A DNA stretch of 21,857 bases from a virus. Positions 5,336 to 14,247 of this stretch are shown piece by piece. The stretch is taken from positions 1 through 21,857 of the IMG/VR virus record IMGVR_UViG_3300022752_000441. One strand, given 5' to 3'. Every line of letters begins with the position of its first letter. Positions within the stretch are counted from its first letter, which is position 1. The notes below the pieces were generated by a model. It ran no database searches, was not told where the DNA came from, and saw nothing but the letters and a program-made list of their open reading frames with translations. A program made the translations under genes and the position numbers.

Positions 5336-7528
5336 ATGTATATTTCAGTTCCTACATATAAAGATGGTGCATGGGGAGTTACAGATTTTTCTACAAGGGA
5401 AGAATTTAGAGATTTTCTAATTCCATTATTTAAAGAACCAGGTACATATAATTTTGACGAAACATCTCTTATATTTAATGCAGAGGGTAGAAAATTCCAA
5501 AAACAAAAATATTATTGTGATGCACCAGTTAAATCAAAAGACTTTATTGCATATTGGGATGACCAAAAAAACAAATGTAGAAATGGTATATTAGTTTATT
5601 CAAATACCAATATTTGGTATATTTCTAGAGATTATTACATGTGGTTAAACTTTCTTCCCATCTATGATAAAGAGGAAAAAAGGTTTGACTTTGCTAAAGT
5701 GCGTGATGCACAATATCATATGGCTTTATATGAGATATTAGCTGAGTTGCACTATAAACATGTTGTCATTCTTAAGAAACGTCAGATAGCTAGTTCATAC
5801 TTCCATATGGCTAAACTCATCAACCAGTATTGGTTTGAGGAAGGAGCTGTATTAAAAATAGGAGCTAGTCTTAAAGACTACATTAATGAGAAAGGATCTT
5901 GGAAATTTTTGGATGAATATAAAAACTTCTTAAATGAGCACACTGCTTGGTATAGACCTTCGGAACCTGATAAGGTGGGAGCATGGCAGCAGAGAATTAA
6001 AGTGAGGATTAATAACAGGGATACATATAAAGGACTTAAATCCACTATATCAGCATACTCTTTTGAGAAAGATCCTACAAATGGTGTGGGTGGTCCTGTC
6101 ACCTATTTTTTTCATGAGGAGGCAGGTATTGCTCCTAAGATGAATGACACATATGGGTTTATGAAACCAGCTTTGAAGTCAGGACATATTATCACAGGTC
6201 AGTTTATTGCAGCAGGATCTGTGGGTGATCTTGATCAGTGTGAGCCCATGAAAGAATATATTCTACATCCTGAAGAGAATGGGTTCTATGGTGTGGAAAG
6301 TAATCTTATAGACTCAGATGGTGCTATAGGTAAGATAGGACTATTTATTCCTGAACAATGGTCTATGCCGCCTTATATAGATCAATATGGAAATTCTCAG
6401 GTGGAAGATGCATTAGCAGCTTTAGAAGAAGAGTTTGCTAAAATGAAAAAAGACTTGGACCCTGCTGCCTATCAACTTACTGTGAGTCAGCAACCTAGAA
6501 ATATAGAGGAAGCATTTGCCTCTCGTAAAGCTTCTCTATTCCCACAACATCTAGTGTCTAAACAACTTCAGAGAATCTCAGATAAAGACTATCCAGTAGA
6601 ATATGTTGATCTATCTAGAAATACTGAAGGAAAAATTGTTTCACTACCATCTAGGAAACTTCCTATTACAGAGTTTCCCATATCTAAAAAGACAGAAGAT
6701 AAGGAGGGAGTGATATGTGTATATGAACGCCCTTGCAAAGATCCTACATTTGGAATGTACTATGCTGCTGTCGATCCAGTGGGAGAAGGTAAAACAACTA
6801 CCTCAGAGTCTTTGTGTGCTATTTACATTTTAAAGAATGCAGTGGAGGTAATTGTAGATGAAGGAGATGGTAAAGTGAAGAACACTATAGAAAGAGATAA
6901 AATAGTGGCATCATGGTGTGGTAGATTTGATGACATTAACAAAACTCATGAGAGGTTGGAAATGATCATTGAATGGTATAATGCCTGGACAGTTGTAGAG
7001 AATAACGTAGCCTTATTCATCCAATATATGATCTCTAAAAAGAAACAGAGATATCTAGTTCCTAAAGATATGATATTGTTTCTTAAGGACATAGGGGCTA
7101 ATAGGAATGTATTCCAAGAGTATGGATGGAAGAATGTGGGTACAATCTTTAAGGGTACAATACTATCATATGGTATTGAGTTCCTTAAGGAGGAGTTAGA
7201 CCATGAAACTCTACCTGATGGCACTATAGTGAAGACTATTTATGGGGTGGAGAGAATACCAGATCCTATGCTTTTAAAAGAGATGCAGGCGTATAGAGAT
7301 GGAATTAACGTAGATAGACTGGTAGCATTTTGCTCTTTGATAGCTTTTGCCAAGGTGCAACAATCTAATAGAGGGTTACAAAAAAGACTGGAAACTACCA
7401 ATAAAAACTTGGAAAATCCAGAAAAAAGTTATAAATTAAAATTGAACCCTTTTAGACATATGGGTAAATCTACAGGGGTTAGGAGTCAATATAGAAGACC
7501 CAATTTACCATTTAAAAATATGAGATGA
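5336..7528 (+). CDS. terL: Terminase large subunit (packaging ATPase-nuclease), 730 aa
   Basis: This is the DNA-packaging motor. The N-terminal ATPase has a Walker A-like segment VVILKKRQIASSYF (about residues 143-156) that lacks the usual GK[ST] triplet, a Walker B VTYFFHEEAG (255-264, catalytic Glu261/262) and a coupling motif near GQFIAAGS (288-295). The C-terminal RNase H-like nuclease has YYAAVDPVGEGK (Asp480), TVVENN (Glu556) and NVDRLVAF (Asp660) as the likely metal triad. The tail is basic, typical for DNA or portal contact. At 730 aa it is at the long end for TerL but fits crAss-like forms. It would dock on the portal encoded next and cut and translocate concatemeric DNA. The missing Lys at the standard P-loop position is unusual and is discussed as a finding. 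Confidence 0.92.
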   Translation: MYISVPTYKDGAWGVTDFSTREEFRDFLIPLFKEPGTYNFDETSLIFNAEGRKFQKQKYYCDAPVKSKDFIAYWDDQKNKCRNGILVYSNTNIWYISRDYYMWLNFLPIYDKEEKRFDFAKVRDAQYHMALYEILAELHYKHVVILKKRQIASSYFHMAKLINQYWFEEGAVLKIGASLKDYINEKGSWKFLDEYKNFLNEHTAWYRPSEPDKVGAWQQRIKVRINNRDTYKGLKSTISAYSFEKDPTNGVGGPVTYFFHEEAGIAPKMNDTYGFMKPALKSGHIITGQFIAAGSVGDLDQCEPMKEYILHPEENGFYGVESNLIDSDGAIGKIGLFIPEQWSMPPYIDQYGNSQVEDALAALEEEFAKMKKDLDPAAYQLTVSQQPRNIEEAFASRKASLFPQHLVSKQLQRISDKDYPVEYVDLSRNTEGKIVSLPSRKLPITEFPISKKTEDKEGVICVYERPCKDPTFGMYYAAVDPVGEGKTTTSESLCAIYILKNAVEVIVDEGDGKVKNTIERDKIVASWCGRFDDINKTHERLEMIIEWYNAWTVVENNVALFIQYMISKKKQRYLVPKDMILFLKDIGANRNVFQEYGWKNVGTIFKGTILSYGIEFLKEELDHETLPDGTIVKTIYGVERIPDPMLLKEMQAYRDGINVDRLVAFCSLIAFAKVQQSNRGLQKRLETTNKNLENPEKSYKLKLNPFRHMGKSTGVRSQYRRPNLPFKNMR

Positions 7529-7653
7529 TGAATGAGATTGTTACAATTTCCATATCTGATATAAATGCTGGAACATTTTCCTGTGTTACAACAACAGGAC
7601 CCACCAACATTACATATATCACTCCTGACACTCCCGTCACCCTAACTAATTAA
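7525..7653 (+). CDS. Small ORF between terL and portal, 42 aa
   Basis: An ORF starts at ATG 7525, overlapping the terL stop as ATGA, and encodes a 42-residue Thr-rich protein (MMNEIVTISISDINAGTF to TPVTLTN). It looks like a pair of beta-strands. Use of CCC, ACC and GTC codons differs slightly from the neighbours. It ends 5 bases before the portal start and fills the whole gap, which supports a real coupled gene, but no family is recognised. A spacer with a chance ORF cannot be excluded. Confidence 0.45.
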   Translation: MMNEIVTISISDINAGTFSCVTTTGPTNITYITPDTPVTLTN

Positions 7654-7658
7654 TAATC

Positions 7659-10394
7659 ATGCAAGTATATAACGCACTAGACCTAAAAGCTGGCAAAAAG
7701 ACCCAGTATAATAAGATGGGTACTCTCACACAGCCCATCCAGTTTCTTCCTAAAAAAGAAAAGGATGAGGAGTGGGGAGCATGGAATATGGACTGGTTAG
7801 AATGGCAGGGGATAAAACAAATTAGAAGAAATTCTAGGAAACTTTTAAAAAACTATAAACTAGCAAAGGGTATTATTGATAGAACTGATTATATTATAGA
7901 AGATGATAATGAGTATGCTGACCTTATAGAAACACTTACTAAAGAAGATCAATCTGCTCTAGAACTTAAGTTTTATCCTATTATTCCTAATGTTATTAAT
8001 GTTTTAACTGGAGAATTTGCTAAACGTAGCTCTAAAATTATGTTTAGAGCCATGGATGATATTTCTTATAATGAGATGATGGAGGAAAAAAGGGCTATGA
8101 TAGAGCAAACTCTACTGGCTGAGGCAGAACAAAAAGCTATTATGAAGCTTATTCAGATGGGGATGGATCCTCAATCAGAAGAGGCTCAGCAGGTTTTATC
8201 TCCTGAAAGCTTAAAATCTTTACCAGAAATAGAACAGTTTTTTAAGAAAGATTATAAGTCATTAGTAGAAGAATGGGCAACTCATCAACAAAAAGTAGAT
8301 GACGAAAGGTTTCATATGTATGAGCTTGAGAATATGGCCTTTAGAGATATGCTTATTACAGATAGAGAGTTTTGGCATTTTAAGATGAATGAAGATGACT
8401 ATGAATTAGAACTTTGGAATCCTCTTCTTACATTCTATCATAAATCTCCTAGTGCTCGTTACATCTCCCAGGGTAACTGGGTTGGTAAAATTGAAATTCT
8501 CACTGTAGCAGATATTATAGATAAGTATGGTTATTTGATGACTCAAGATCAGCTAGAAGCTCTTGAGGCCATCTATCCAGTAAGATCGGCAGGTCTTCCT
8601 TTAGGAGGTTTACAGAATGATGGATCTTATTATGACGCTACAAGATCATATAAATATAATGTAGAAGGACCCTCATTAGCATATCGCCAGTTTCTATCTA
8701 ATTATGAGAATATGCCCTATAATGGAGATATTGTTCAATGGATATTATCTGAGGGGGAAGACTTTTTAGATTATGGTCCAACTCATATGTTACGTGCTAC
8801 TACATGCTATTGGAAATCTCAGCGCAAAGTTGGACATTTAACGAGAGTTAGTGAGGAAGGAGAAATTATTCAGGATATAGTGGATGAAGGATATATTATT
8901 ACAGAAAAACCTATATATAATACAAATATTATTAAATCTAAGACAAAAGATAATCTTTTGTTTGGTGAGCATATAGAATGGATATGGATTAATGAAACTT
9001 GGGGAGGTATTAAAATTGGACCTAATAGACCATCTTTCTGGGGTATGAATAATCCAGGTGGTCTTGCACCTATGTATATCAATGTTAAAAAACTTCCATT
9101 TCAATTCAAAGGAGATAGTACTATTTATGGTTGTAAGTTACCAGTTGAAGGTTCTGTATTCTCTGATAGAAATACAAGGTCAGTAAGTCTTGTAGATTTA
9201 ATGAAGCCTTATCAAATTGGTTTTAATATTGTAAATAATCAAATAGCTGATATTCTAGTAGATGAACTTGGTACAGTGATTATGCTGGACCAGAATGCTT
9301 TACCTCGTCACTCTTTGGGTGAAGACTGGGGTAAGAATAATTTAGCTAAGGCTTATGTAGCCATGAAGAACTTTCAAATGTTACCTTTAGATACTAGTAT
9401 CACTAATACAGAGAATGCCCTTAACTTTCAGCATTATCAAGTGTTGAACCTTGAGCAAACTCAACGTCTACTATCTAGGATACAACTTGGAAACTATTTT
9501 AAAACACAAGCATTTGAAACTATAGGTATTAATCCTCAGCGTATGGGATCTATAGTTGGTCAACAAACTGCTAGTGGCATAGAACAGGCTGTTTCAAACT
9601 CTTATGCACAAACAGAGCACTATTTTGTACAACATTGTGACTATTTAATGCCAAGGGTGCATGAGATGAGAACTGATTTAGCTCAATATTATCATTCTAA
9701 AAAACCTAGCTTAAGACTTCAATATATAACTTCTACAGATGAAAAAGTTAATTTTCAGATGAATGGAGTGGATTTACTATCTAGAGATATTAATGTTTTT
9801 GCTACAACAAGAAGTAATCATAGAACTATTCTTGAGCAACTTAAGCAATTAGCTATGAATAACAATACTTCTGGAGCTTCTATTTATGACTTAGGTAATA
9901 TTATAAAATCTGATAGTATTGCTGAACTTACTTCTGTACTTAAGGCTGCTGAAGAAAAAATACAAGCTCTAAAACAATCTGAAATGCAACAGCAACAACA
10001 GATGCAGCAACAGCAAATACAAGCTAGACAAGAAGAGCAAAGACAGAAGATGCAGTTTGAAGCTGATGAAAATGAAAAGGATAGACAAACTAGAATTATT
10101 GAGGCTGAGATTAGGGCTGCAGGATATGGGTCAACTGTTGATATTAATGAAAACTTACAGTCTGACTACCAGGATGCCCTTGAGAAAATTCAAAAGCAGG
10201 ATAATTATAGAGAGCAGATGAACCTAGAAAGAGAGAAGGAGGTTAATAGAATGAGTCTTTCTAGAGAGACAAATGCTCTAAAAGAAAGAGAAATACAGTC
10301 TAGGCAGCAGATAGCTGAAAAACAATTAGAGATAGCTCGTACTAATAAGAATAAGTATGATGTTCAACCTCCTAAGAATAAGAAAAAAAAATAA
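7659..10394 (+). CDS. Portal protein with coiled-coil tail, 911 aa
   Basis: This is the dodecameric head-tail connector through which DNA passes. Its place between terminase and scaffold/MCP, its length, and the segment FYPIIPNVINVLTGEFAKRS (about residues 106-125), which resembles portals of crAss-like and related Bacteroidota phages, support the call. The body ends near residue 760. It is followed by a long Gln/Glu/Arg-rich coiled coil with an almost pure Gln block (about 777-790) and a poly-Lys end (PPKNKKKK). This tail probably forms the barrel extending into the capsid or contacts packaged DNA or cargo proteins. It is longer than in many portals. No frameshift is seen. Function is assigned with confidence from context and resemblance. 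Confidence 0.88.
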   Translation: MQVYNALDLKAGKKTQYNKMGTLTQPIQFLPKKEKDEEWGAWNMDWLEWQGIKQIRRNSRKLLKNYKLAKGIIDRTDYIIEDDNEYADLIETLTKEDQSALELKFYPIIPNVINVLTGEFAKRSSKIMFRAMDDISYNEMMEEKRAMIEQTLLAEAEQKAIMKLIQMGMDPQSEEAQQVLSPESLKSLPEIEQFFKKDYKSLVEEWATHQQKVDDERFHMYELENMAFRDMLITDREFWHFKMNEDDYELELWNPLLTFYHKSPSARYISQGNWVGKIEILTVADIIDKYGYLMTQDQLEALEAIYPVRSAGLPLGGLQNDGSYYDATRSYKYNVEGPSLAYRQFLSNYENMPYNGDIVQWILSEGEDFLDYGPTHMLRATTCYWKSQRKVGHLTRVSEEGEIIQDIVDEGYIITEKPIYNTNIIKSKTKDNLLFGEHIEWIWINETWGGIKIGPNRPSFWGMNNPGGLAPMYINVKKLPFQFKGDSTIYGCKLPVEGSVFSDRNTRSVSLVDLMKPYQIGFNIVNNQIADILVDELGTVIMLDQNALPRHSLGEDWGKNNLAKAYVAMKNFQMLPLDTSITNTENALNFQHYQVLNLEQTQRLLSRIQLGNYFKTQAFETIGINPQRMGSIVGQQTASGIEQAVSNSYAQTEHYFVQHCDYLMPRVHEMRTDLAQYYHSKKPSLRLQYITSTDEKVNFQMNGVDLLSRDINVFATTRSNHRTILEQLKQLAMNNNTSGASIYDLGNIIKSDSIAELTSVLKAAEEKIQALKQSEMQQQQQMQQQQIQARQEEQRQKMQFEADENEKDRQTRIIEAEIRAAGYGSTVDINENLQSDYQDALEKIQKQDNYREQMNLEREKEVNRMSLSRETNALKEREIQSRQQIAEKQLEIARTNKNKYDVQPPKNKKKK

Positions 10395-10411
10395 TAGGAT
10401 AGTTAAATTTT

Positions 10412-10426
10412 TATAGCTGTATACTG
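10412..10426. repeat. Second copy of the 15-bp TATAGCT-TATACTG motif
   Basis: TATAGCTGTATACTG lies between portal and scaffold genes and differs by one base from the copy at 62-76. It sits about 50 bases upstream of the promoter-like element at 10473. Function unknown. Confidence 0.3.
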
Positions 10427-10472
10427 CAGAAATAAGTTTTGATTGCTTACATTTTTAATATTTATGACAATA

Positions 10473-10496
10473 TATTTTGTATATTGTTATTGTAGA
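10473..10496 (+). promoter_or_regulatory. Putative promoter for scaffold and capsid genes
   Basis: TATTTTG followed by TATATT forms the repeated element TTTTGTATATT (10475-10485). ATTGTAGA 4 bases further on also matches the copy at 850. A -33 TTTG at normal spacing is not evident, so it may depend on a phage RNA polymerase or activator rather than host sigma. It sits 17 bases before the ATG at 10513. Confidence 0.45.
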
Positions 10497-10512
10497 ACAA
10501 AAACCAACAAAA

Positions 10513-11742
10513 ATGAGTACACAACAACCTGCACAAACAGTTGTGCAACAAGTAGATCTTGACATAGATAGTCTTTTTGAAGGAACCCCTGGAGCAGATA
10601 CTATTATCACTCCAAAGGTTGATGAAAAAAAACCTGGTATATTTAGTAATGGTGAAATGGACATGAGTTTTTTGGATCCTGAAGCTAAAGAAGAAACTAA
10701 AAAGGATGAAGAAACTACTCCTGAAAAAAAGGACAAGACTAAAGAAACTATAGATGAGTTATTAGAAATTGTTGATGGAAAGATTGAAGATGAAAAAACA
10801 AATGGTAGACCTAAAGTAGATAAATCTGGTTTAGTTGATACCATGAGTAAGTTAATAGAGGAAGGATTGATTATTCCTTTTGATGATGAGAAGTCTATGG
10901 ATGAATATTCTCTCAAAGATTGGAAAGAGCTTTTAGAAGCAAACTTTCAAGAGAGAGAGAAAGCAATAAGACAAGAAACTCCTCAACAGTTCTTTGAATC
11001 ACTACCAGAAGAGTTGCAATATGCAGCAAAGTATGTAGCAGATGGCGGACAAGATCTTAAAGGTCTTTTTAGAGCATTAGCTCATGTAGAAGAATTTAGA
11101 GAAATGAGTCCAGAAGATCCTAATGATCAAGAATTTATAGTTAGGAGTTATCTAAGAGCTACAGGGTTTGGAAATGATGATGATATTGATGAAGAAATTA
11201 CTACTTGGAAAGACCTTGGTAAACTTGAAGGACAAGCTAAAAAGTTTAAACCAAAGTTGGATGCAATGCAGGAAGAAGTGGTTATGGAACAATTAGCTAG
11301 ACAAGAGCAGATGAGACAACAACAAGAAGAAGCAGCTAATGCTTATGTTGGTAATGTTTATGAAGCTTTAAAAGCTGCTGAATTGAATGGAGTAAAGTTA
11401 GATAAAAAAACTCAAGCTCATTTATATACAGGATTGGTTCAACCACAGTATCCATCTATATCAGGTAAACCTACAAATCTTTTAGGACATCTTTTAGAAA
11501 AGTACCAGTTTGTAGAACCTAACTATCCTTTGATTGCAGAAGCACTATGGTTATTATCTGATCCTGATGGATACCGTACAAATCTTATGAAACAAGGTAA
11601 AAATCAGGCAGTTGAGCAAACTGTCCGTCAGTTAAAAACAGAACAGTCTAATAAAATAGCTAGTTCAGTTAGTGATTATGAAGAACCACAAAAACAAGAA
11701 ACTAGAAAAATAACAAGACCACAAAATATATTTAAAAGATAA
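10513..11742 (+). CDS. Putative capsid scaffolding protein, 409 aa
   Basis: This acidic, mostly helical protein is encoded directly between portal and major capsid, the usual place of the scaffold. The N-terminal about 120 residues are low complexity with Asp/Glu/Lys-rich stretches (EETKKDEETTPEKKDKTKE). A long helical region with a coiled-coil patch (EQLARQEQMRQQQEEA, about 255-275) follows, and the C-terminus is basic (TRKITRPQNIFKR), as scaffolds often use to bind coat protein. No protease motif is evident. The ATG at 10513 (MSTQQPAQ) is chosen over the upstream TTG at 10477, because that TTG is inside the promoter-like element and would add 12 unconvincing residues. The role is inferred from position and composition. 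Confidence 0.75.
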   Translation: MSTQQPAQTVVQQVDLDIDSLFEGTPGADTIITPKVDEKKPGIFSNGEMDMSFLDPEAKEETKKDEETTPEKKDKTKETIDELLEIVDGKIEDEKTNGRPKVDKSGLVDTMSKLIEEGLIIPFDDEKSMDEYSLKDWKELLEANFQEREKAIRQETPQQFFESLPEELQYAAKYVADGGQDLKGLFRALAHVEEFREMSPEDPNDQEFIVRSYLRATGFGNDDDIDEEITTWKDLGKLEGQAKKFKPKLDAMQEEVVMEQLARQEQMRQQQEEAANAYVGNVYEALKAAELNGVKLDKKTQAHLYTGLVQPQYPSISGKPTNLLGHLLEKYQFVEPNYPLIAEALWLLSDPDGYRTNLMKQGKNQAVEQTVRQLKTEQSNKIASSVSDYEEPQKQETRKITRPQNIFKR

Positions 11743-11771
11743 TTTTAATAATTAAAACAAACTAAAATCCT

Positions 11772-13397
11772 ATGGCAACTCCAGTTTTAAACAATGGTAT
11801 ATTTCTACGGGATACCAACTACCAAGCTAGTTCACACGTAGATTCTTATCACCTAGTAAACATGCTGAAGTCTGCTGAACCTATGGATATGGGTCCAGTA
11901 GATCTTTGGGCAATGGCACAAAAAGTAGAAATGCCTTTGTATCAAATGTCTTCCTTTGGTGGAAAGAATGTAATTAATGTAGATAATGCTCGTGGTGAGT
12001 ACAAATGGCAAATTCCAGTTTCTCAAGATCTTCCTTATGTTGTTGAGAATATTGAAAATCAAGGTGCTCAACTAGGTGTTGATGGTACTACATTTAAAAT
12101 TAAATTGAGTAAACGTACTTTTGGTCATGGTGATATTATCACTTATGATAAGTACAACGGTGTGGAACTTTATATTGTTCCCACTGAAGATGTTATTCCT
12201 GTTCCAGATGGTGTTATTTATACTGTTCAATTAGTGAACAATGATAACACTAAGTATTTGGATGGTGATAAGTATCTAAAGAATGGTACTAAGTTTTTCC
12301 GCAAAGGTTCTGCTCGTGGTGAATATGGGGAAAGATTCTCTGATATTGGAACATATGGTTCAGGATACAGGGAGTTTTATAACTTTGTAGGTGGTGCAGA
12401 AGCTCACGTACACTACTCTGTATCTAGTCGTGCAGATTTGATGATGAAAGGTGGTTTAAAACAAGATGGTTCAGTTCCTGTTACTGAAATTTGGAGAAAC
12501 TTTGATAAGAATGCTGACCCAGCTATCTCTAGTCTTGAAGGTCTTGCTGCTAAAATGGGTAAAGAGTATGTTAAAAAGGCTATCCAAGGCGGTACCCTTA
12601 CACGTACTTTCTTAACTACAATGGAAGCTGCTCACCTGACTAAAATTGCTACAGATATTGAAACATACTTAATGTGGGGTCATGGTGGACGTCTTAAACA
12701 AGATGGTCCAGATGACATCCGTTTGTCTGTAGGTCTTTGGAAGCAGTTGGATAACTCTTACAAGCGTATTTACAATAAGTCATCATTTAATCTTGACTTG
12801 TTTAAGTCTGAAATTTTTAACTTCTTTAATGGTCGTGTTGAATTTAAAGGACCAGATCCTCAAAGAGCTTTGATTGTACAGACTGGTATGGGAGGTATGA
12901 AAATGATTAATGAAGCTATTAAGAAAGAAGCGGTTAACTCAGGTTTGGTACTTAATGCTCGTGAACTTGGAGCTGTTACTGGTTCTGGTATGGATCTAAA
13001 CTTTGGATTTGCTTATACTAGTTACATTATTCCATTCTTGGCAAATGTTAAGTTTGTACTAAATCCAGCTTTTGATAATGTACATACCAATGACATTGAG
13101 AACCCAATCATTGATGGTTTCCCTCTGTCTTCCTATAATTTCATTATCTTTGATATCACAGATAATACTAATGATAACATCTTCTTATTGAAGTTGGGAT
13201 GGGATAATCAACTGAAATGGTTCTATCAAAATGGTACTATGGATTACATGGGACGTACACAAGGTTTCCAATCTTCTGGTAACTTTAACGGATACCGTGT
13301 ATTTATGACTCAGACAATGCCAGCTATTTGGGTTAAAGATCCAACTAAGGTATTAAAAATTGTTATGAGGAATCCAGTTACTGGAGGATCATTCTAA
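11772..13397 (+). CDS. Major capsid protein, HK97 fold, 541 aa
   Basis: It lies directly after the scaffold-like gene and before a strong terminator, with more regular codon choice, as expected for the most abundant virion protein. Its size, the beta-rich and glycine-rich middle, and C-terminal segments such as AYTSYIIPFLANVKFVLNPA and the ending IVMRNPVTGGSF are consistent with the major capsid protein of crAss-like phages (HK97 fold). The protein has no cysteine at all, in contrast to the tail genes. There is no obvious cleavable N-terminal delta domain, consistent with a separate scaffold gene. A short A-rich leader precedes the ATG at 11772. The family call is by resemblance and position. 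Confidence 0.85.
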   Translation: MATPVLNNGIFLRDTNYQASSHVDSYHLVNMLKSAEPMDMGPVDLWAMAQKVEMPLYQMSSFGGKNVINVDNARGEYKWQIPVSQDLPYVVENIENQGAQLGVDGTTFKIKLSKRTFGHGDIITYDKYNGVELYIVPTEDVIPVPDGVIYTVQLVNNDNTKYLDGDKYLKNGTKFFRKGSARGEYGERFSDIGTYGSGYREFYNFVGGAEAHVHYSVSSRADLMMKGGLKQDGSVPVTEIWRNFDKNADPAISSLEGLAAKMGKEYVKKAIQGGTLTRTFLTTMEAAHLTKIATDIETYLMWGHGGRLKQDGPDDIRLSVGLWKQLDNSYKRIYNKSSFNLDLFKSEIFNFFNGRVEFKGPDPQRALIVQTGMGGMKMINEAIKKEAVNSGLVLNARELGAVTGSGMDLNFGFAYTSYIIPFLANVKFVLNPAFDNVHTNDIENPIIDGFPLSSYNFIIFDITDNTNDNIFLLKLGWDNQLKWFYQNGTMDYMGRTQGFQSSGNFNGYRVFMTQTMPAIWVKDPTKVLKIVMRNPVTGGSF

Positions 13398-13410
13398 TAT
13401 TAAAAAAGAT

Positions 13411-13452
13411 ACCTGGGGTGCTTACCGTAAGATCAGCTCCCAGGTCTTTTTA
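13411..13452 (+). terminator. Terminator after the major capsid gene
   Basis: ACCTGGG (13411-13417) pairs with CCCAGGT, extended by GCT/AGC after a bulge, and is followed by a run of T and TAT. It sits 14 bases past the MCP stop and probably ends or attenuates the head operon. Confidence 0.75.
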
Positions 13453-13483
13453 TAATTTAGTAACCAATTAAAACAAATATAAA

Positions 13484-13642
13484 ATGGCAGGAAATTCAAG
13501 AACTCCAAAGAGTGCAAAATTTACAAGTGTTGTTAAATCTCCAACTGGTCGTACAGGCGGTACTAATAAGCCTGCTTCTACACAGTCTACAGCTCAAGTA
13601 TCTAAAATGAAAATGGGCGGTAAAGTTGGTAAAAAGAAGTAA
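13484..13642 (+). CDS. Tiny basic protein, 52 aa, Lys/Gly-rich end
   Basis: This 52-residue protein (MAGNSRTPKSAKF start) is rich in Ser, Thr, Gly and Lys and ends KMKMGGKVGKKK. It has no predicted core and is probably disordered and nucleic-acid or virion binding. It begins a short distance after the MCP terminator, has the recurring ACCAATTA leader at 13463-13470 and an A-rich run into the ATG. Similar very small basic ORFs occur again at 15452, 15608 and 15847. Family not recognised. Confidence 0.65.
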   Translation: MAGNSRTPKSAKFTSVVKSPTGRTGGTNKPASTQSTAQVSKMKMGGKVGKKK

Positions 13643-13649
13643 TATCCGT

Positions 13650-13732
13650 CCTTAGATTTAACTATCTAAGGCTCAACCTAAAGTATGCATACCGTGTTGA
13701 TCACACGAAGGGTTTGCAACCCTTGTTAGGTT
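13650..13732 (+). ncRNA. Compact multi-arm RNA structure candidate
   Basis: The gap 13643-13745 contains a perfect 8-bp hairpin (CCTTAGAT/ATCTAAGG, 13650-13671). Next comes a branched unit closed by AACCTAA (13675-13681) pairing with TTAGGTT (13726-13732). Inside are the short palindrome GTATGCATAC (13683-13692), the hairpin CGTGT/ACACG (13693-13707) and the hairpin AAGGGTT/AACCCTT (13708-13724). The 7-bp closing stem with three internal arms is tRNA-like in outline, but it is only 58 nt, lacks the conserved D- and T-loop bases and has no variable loop. It is more likely a regulatory, processing or stability element. Pairings were read directly; function is unknown. Confidence 0.45.
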
Positions 13733-13745
13733 CTAATATATAGTT

Positions 13746-14198
13746 ATGATATCTCTTAGACGTCTTATAATAAATCCTAAATCACCAGATAGAGCTTTAC
13801 AAATAGCTTATTCTGAGGCAGAAAGTGCATTAGCTAGACTAGCCCATGTAAATTTACTGTCTAAAGATATAATGGATATAAAGCATTATGAAGCTGATTT
13901 TAATAATACTAATACGATAGTTATTCCTATAAATTCTAAAAAAGGAATTATAGATATAGTAAATGCAGATGCTACAGCTACAAGTCTTTTTATTTGGTTG
14001 ACAAATAAAGAGATAGAATATGATCATGATAAGTTTTACATGCAGCTTTCTATATATTGTAATAATAGTAGTGTCACTCCAATAATTATGTCTAGGGGAT
14101 TTCAGCCAAATGAATTGTTGATAGAGATTAAAAATCTTAGTGCAGCAGCTAATTGGTCAAAATGCTATGCTTATTATGATCTTGTTAAGATAGACTAA
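13746..14198 (+). CDS. Hypothetical virion-region protein, 150 aa
   Basis: Family not recognised. The N-terminal third is helical (RALQIAYSEAESALARLAHVN) and the rest looks beta-rich (TNTIVIPINSKKGIIDIVN, KFYMQLSIYC). This mix is common in small capsid-decoration or head-completion proteins. It follows the structured RNA candidate and precedes a 338-aa gene, within the block of virion genes. A 6-bp hairpin (ACATGC/GCATGT, 14205-14221) follows its stop. Confidence 0.8.
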   Translation: MISLRRLIINPKSPDRALQIAYSEAESALARLAHVNLLSKDIMDIKHYEADFNNTNTIVIPINSKKGIIDIVNADATATSLFIWLTNKEIEYDHDKFYMQLSIYCNNSSVTPIIMSRGFQPNELLIEIKNLSAAANWSKCYAYYDLVKID

Positions 14199-14204
14199 TA
14201 TATG

Positions 14205-14221
14205 ACATGCATGTAGCATGT
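14205..14221 (+). other. Short hairpin between genes
   Basis: ACATGC (14205-14210) and GCATGT (14216-14221) pair perfectly around ATGTA. An AT-rich stretch follows, but there is no clean T-run, so it is at best a weak terminator or a processing hairpin. Confidence 0.4.
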
Positions 14222-14247
14222 ATTTATAAAAAACCAAAAAACCAAAC

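Noticed and set aside
10477-10512. TTG start extending the scaffold protein by 12 residues
   Set aside because: The codon lies inside the repeated promoter-like element. The ATG at 10513 has a typical A-rich leader and a natural N-terminus.
10455-10916. 153-aa minus-strand ORF opposite the scaffold gene
   Set aside because: It is a Ser-rich mirror of an acidic Lys/Glu-rich gene, with no promoter or neighbours on that strand.
13675-13733. A genuine tRNA gene at the multi-arm structure
   Set aside because: It is too short, the D-arm is only a 10-base palindrome, the conserved GG and TTCRA loop bases are missing and there is no CCA end. It is kept as a structured-RNA candidate.
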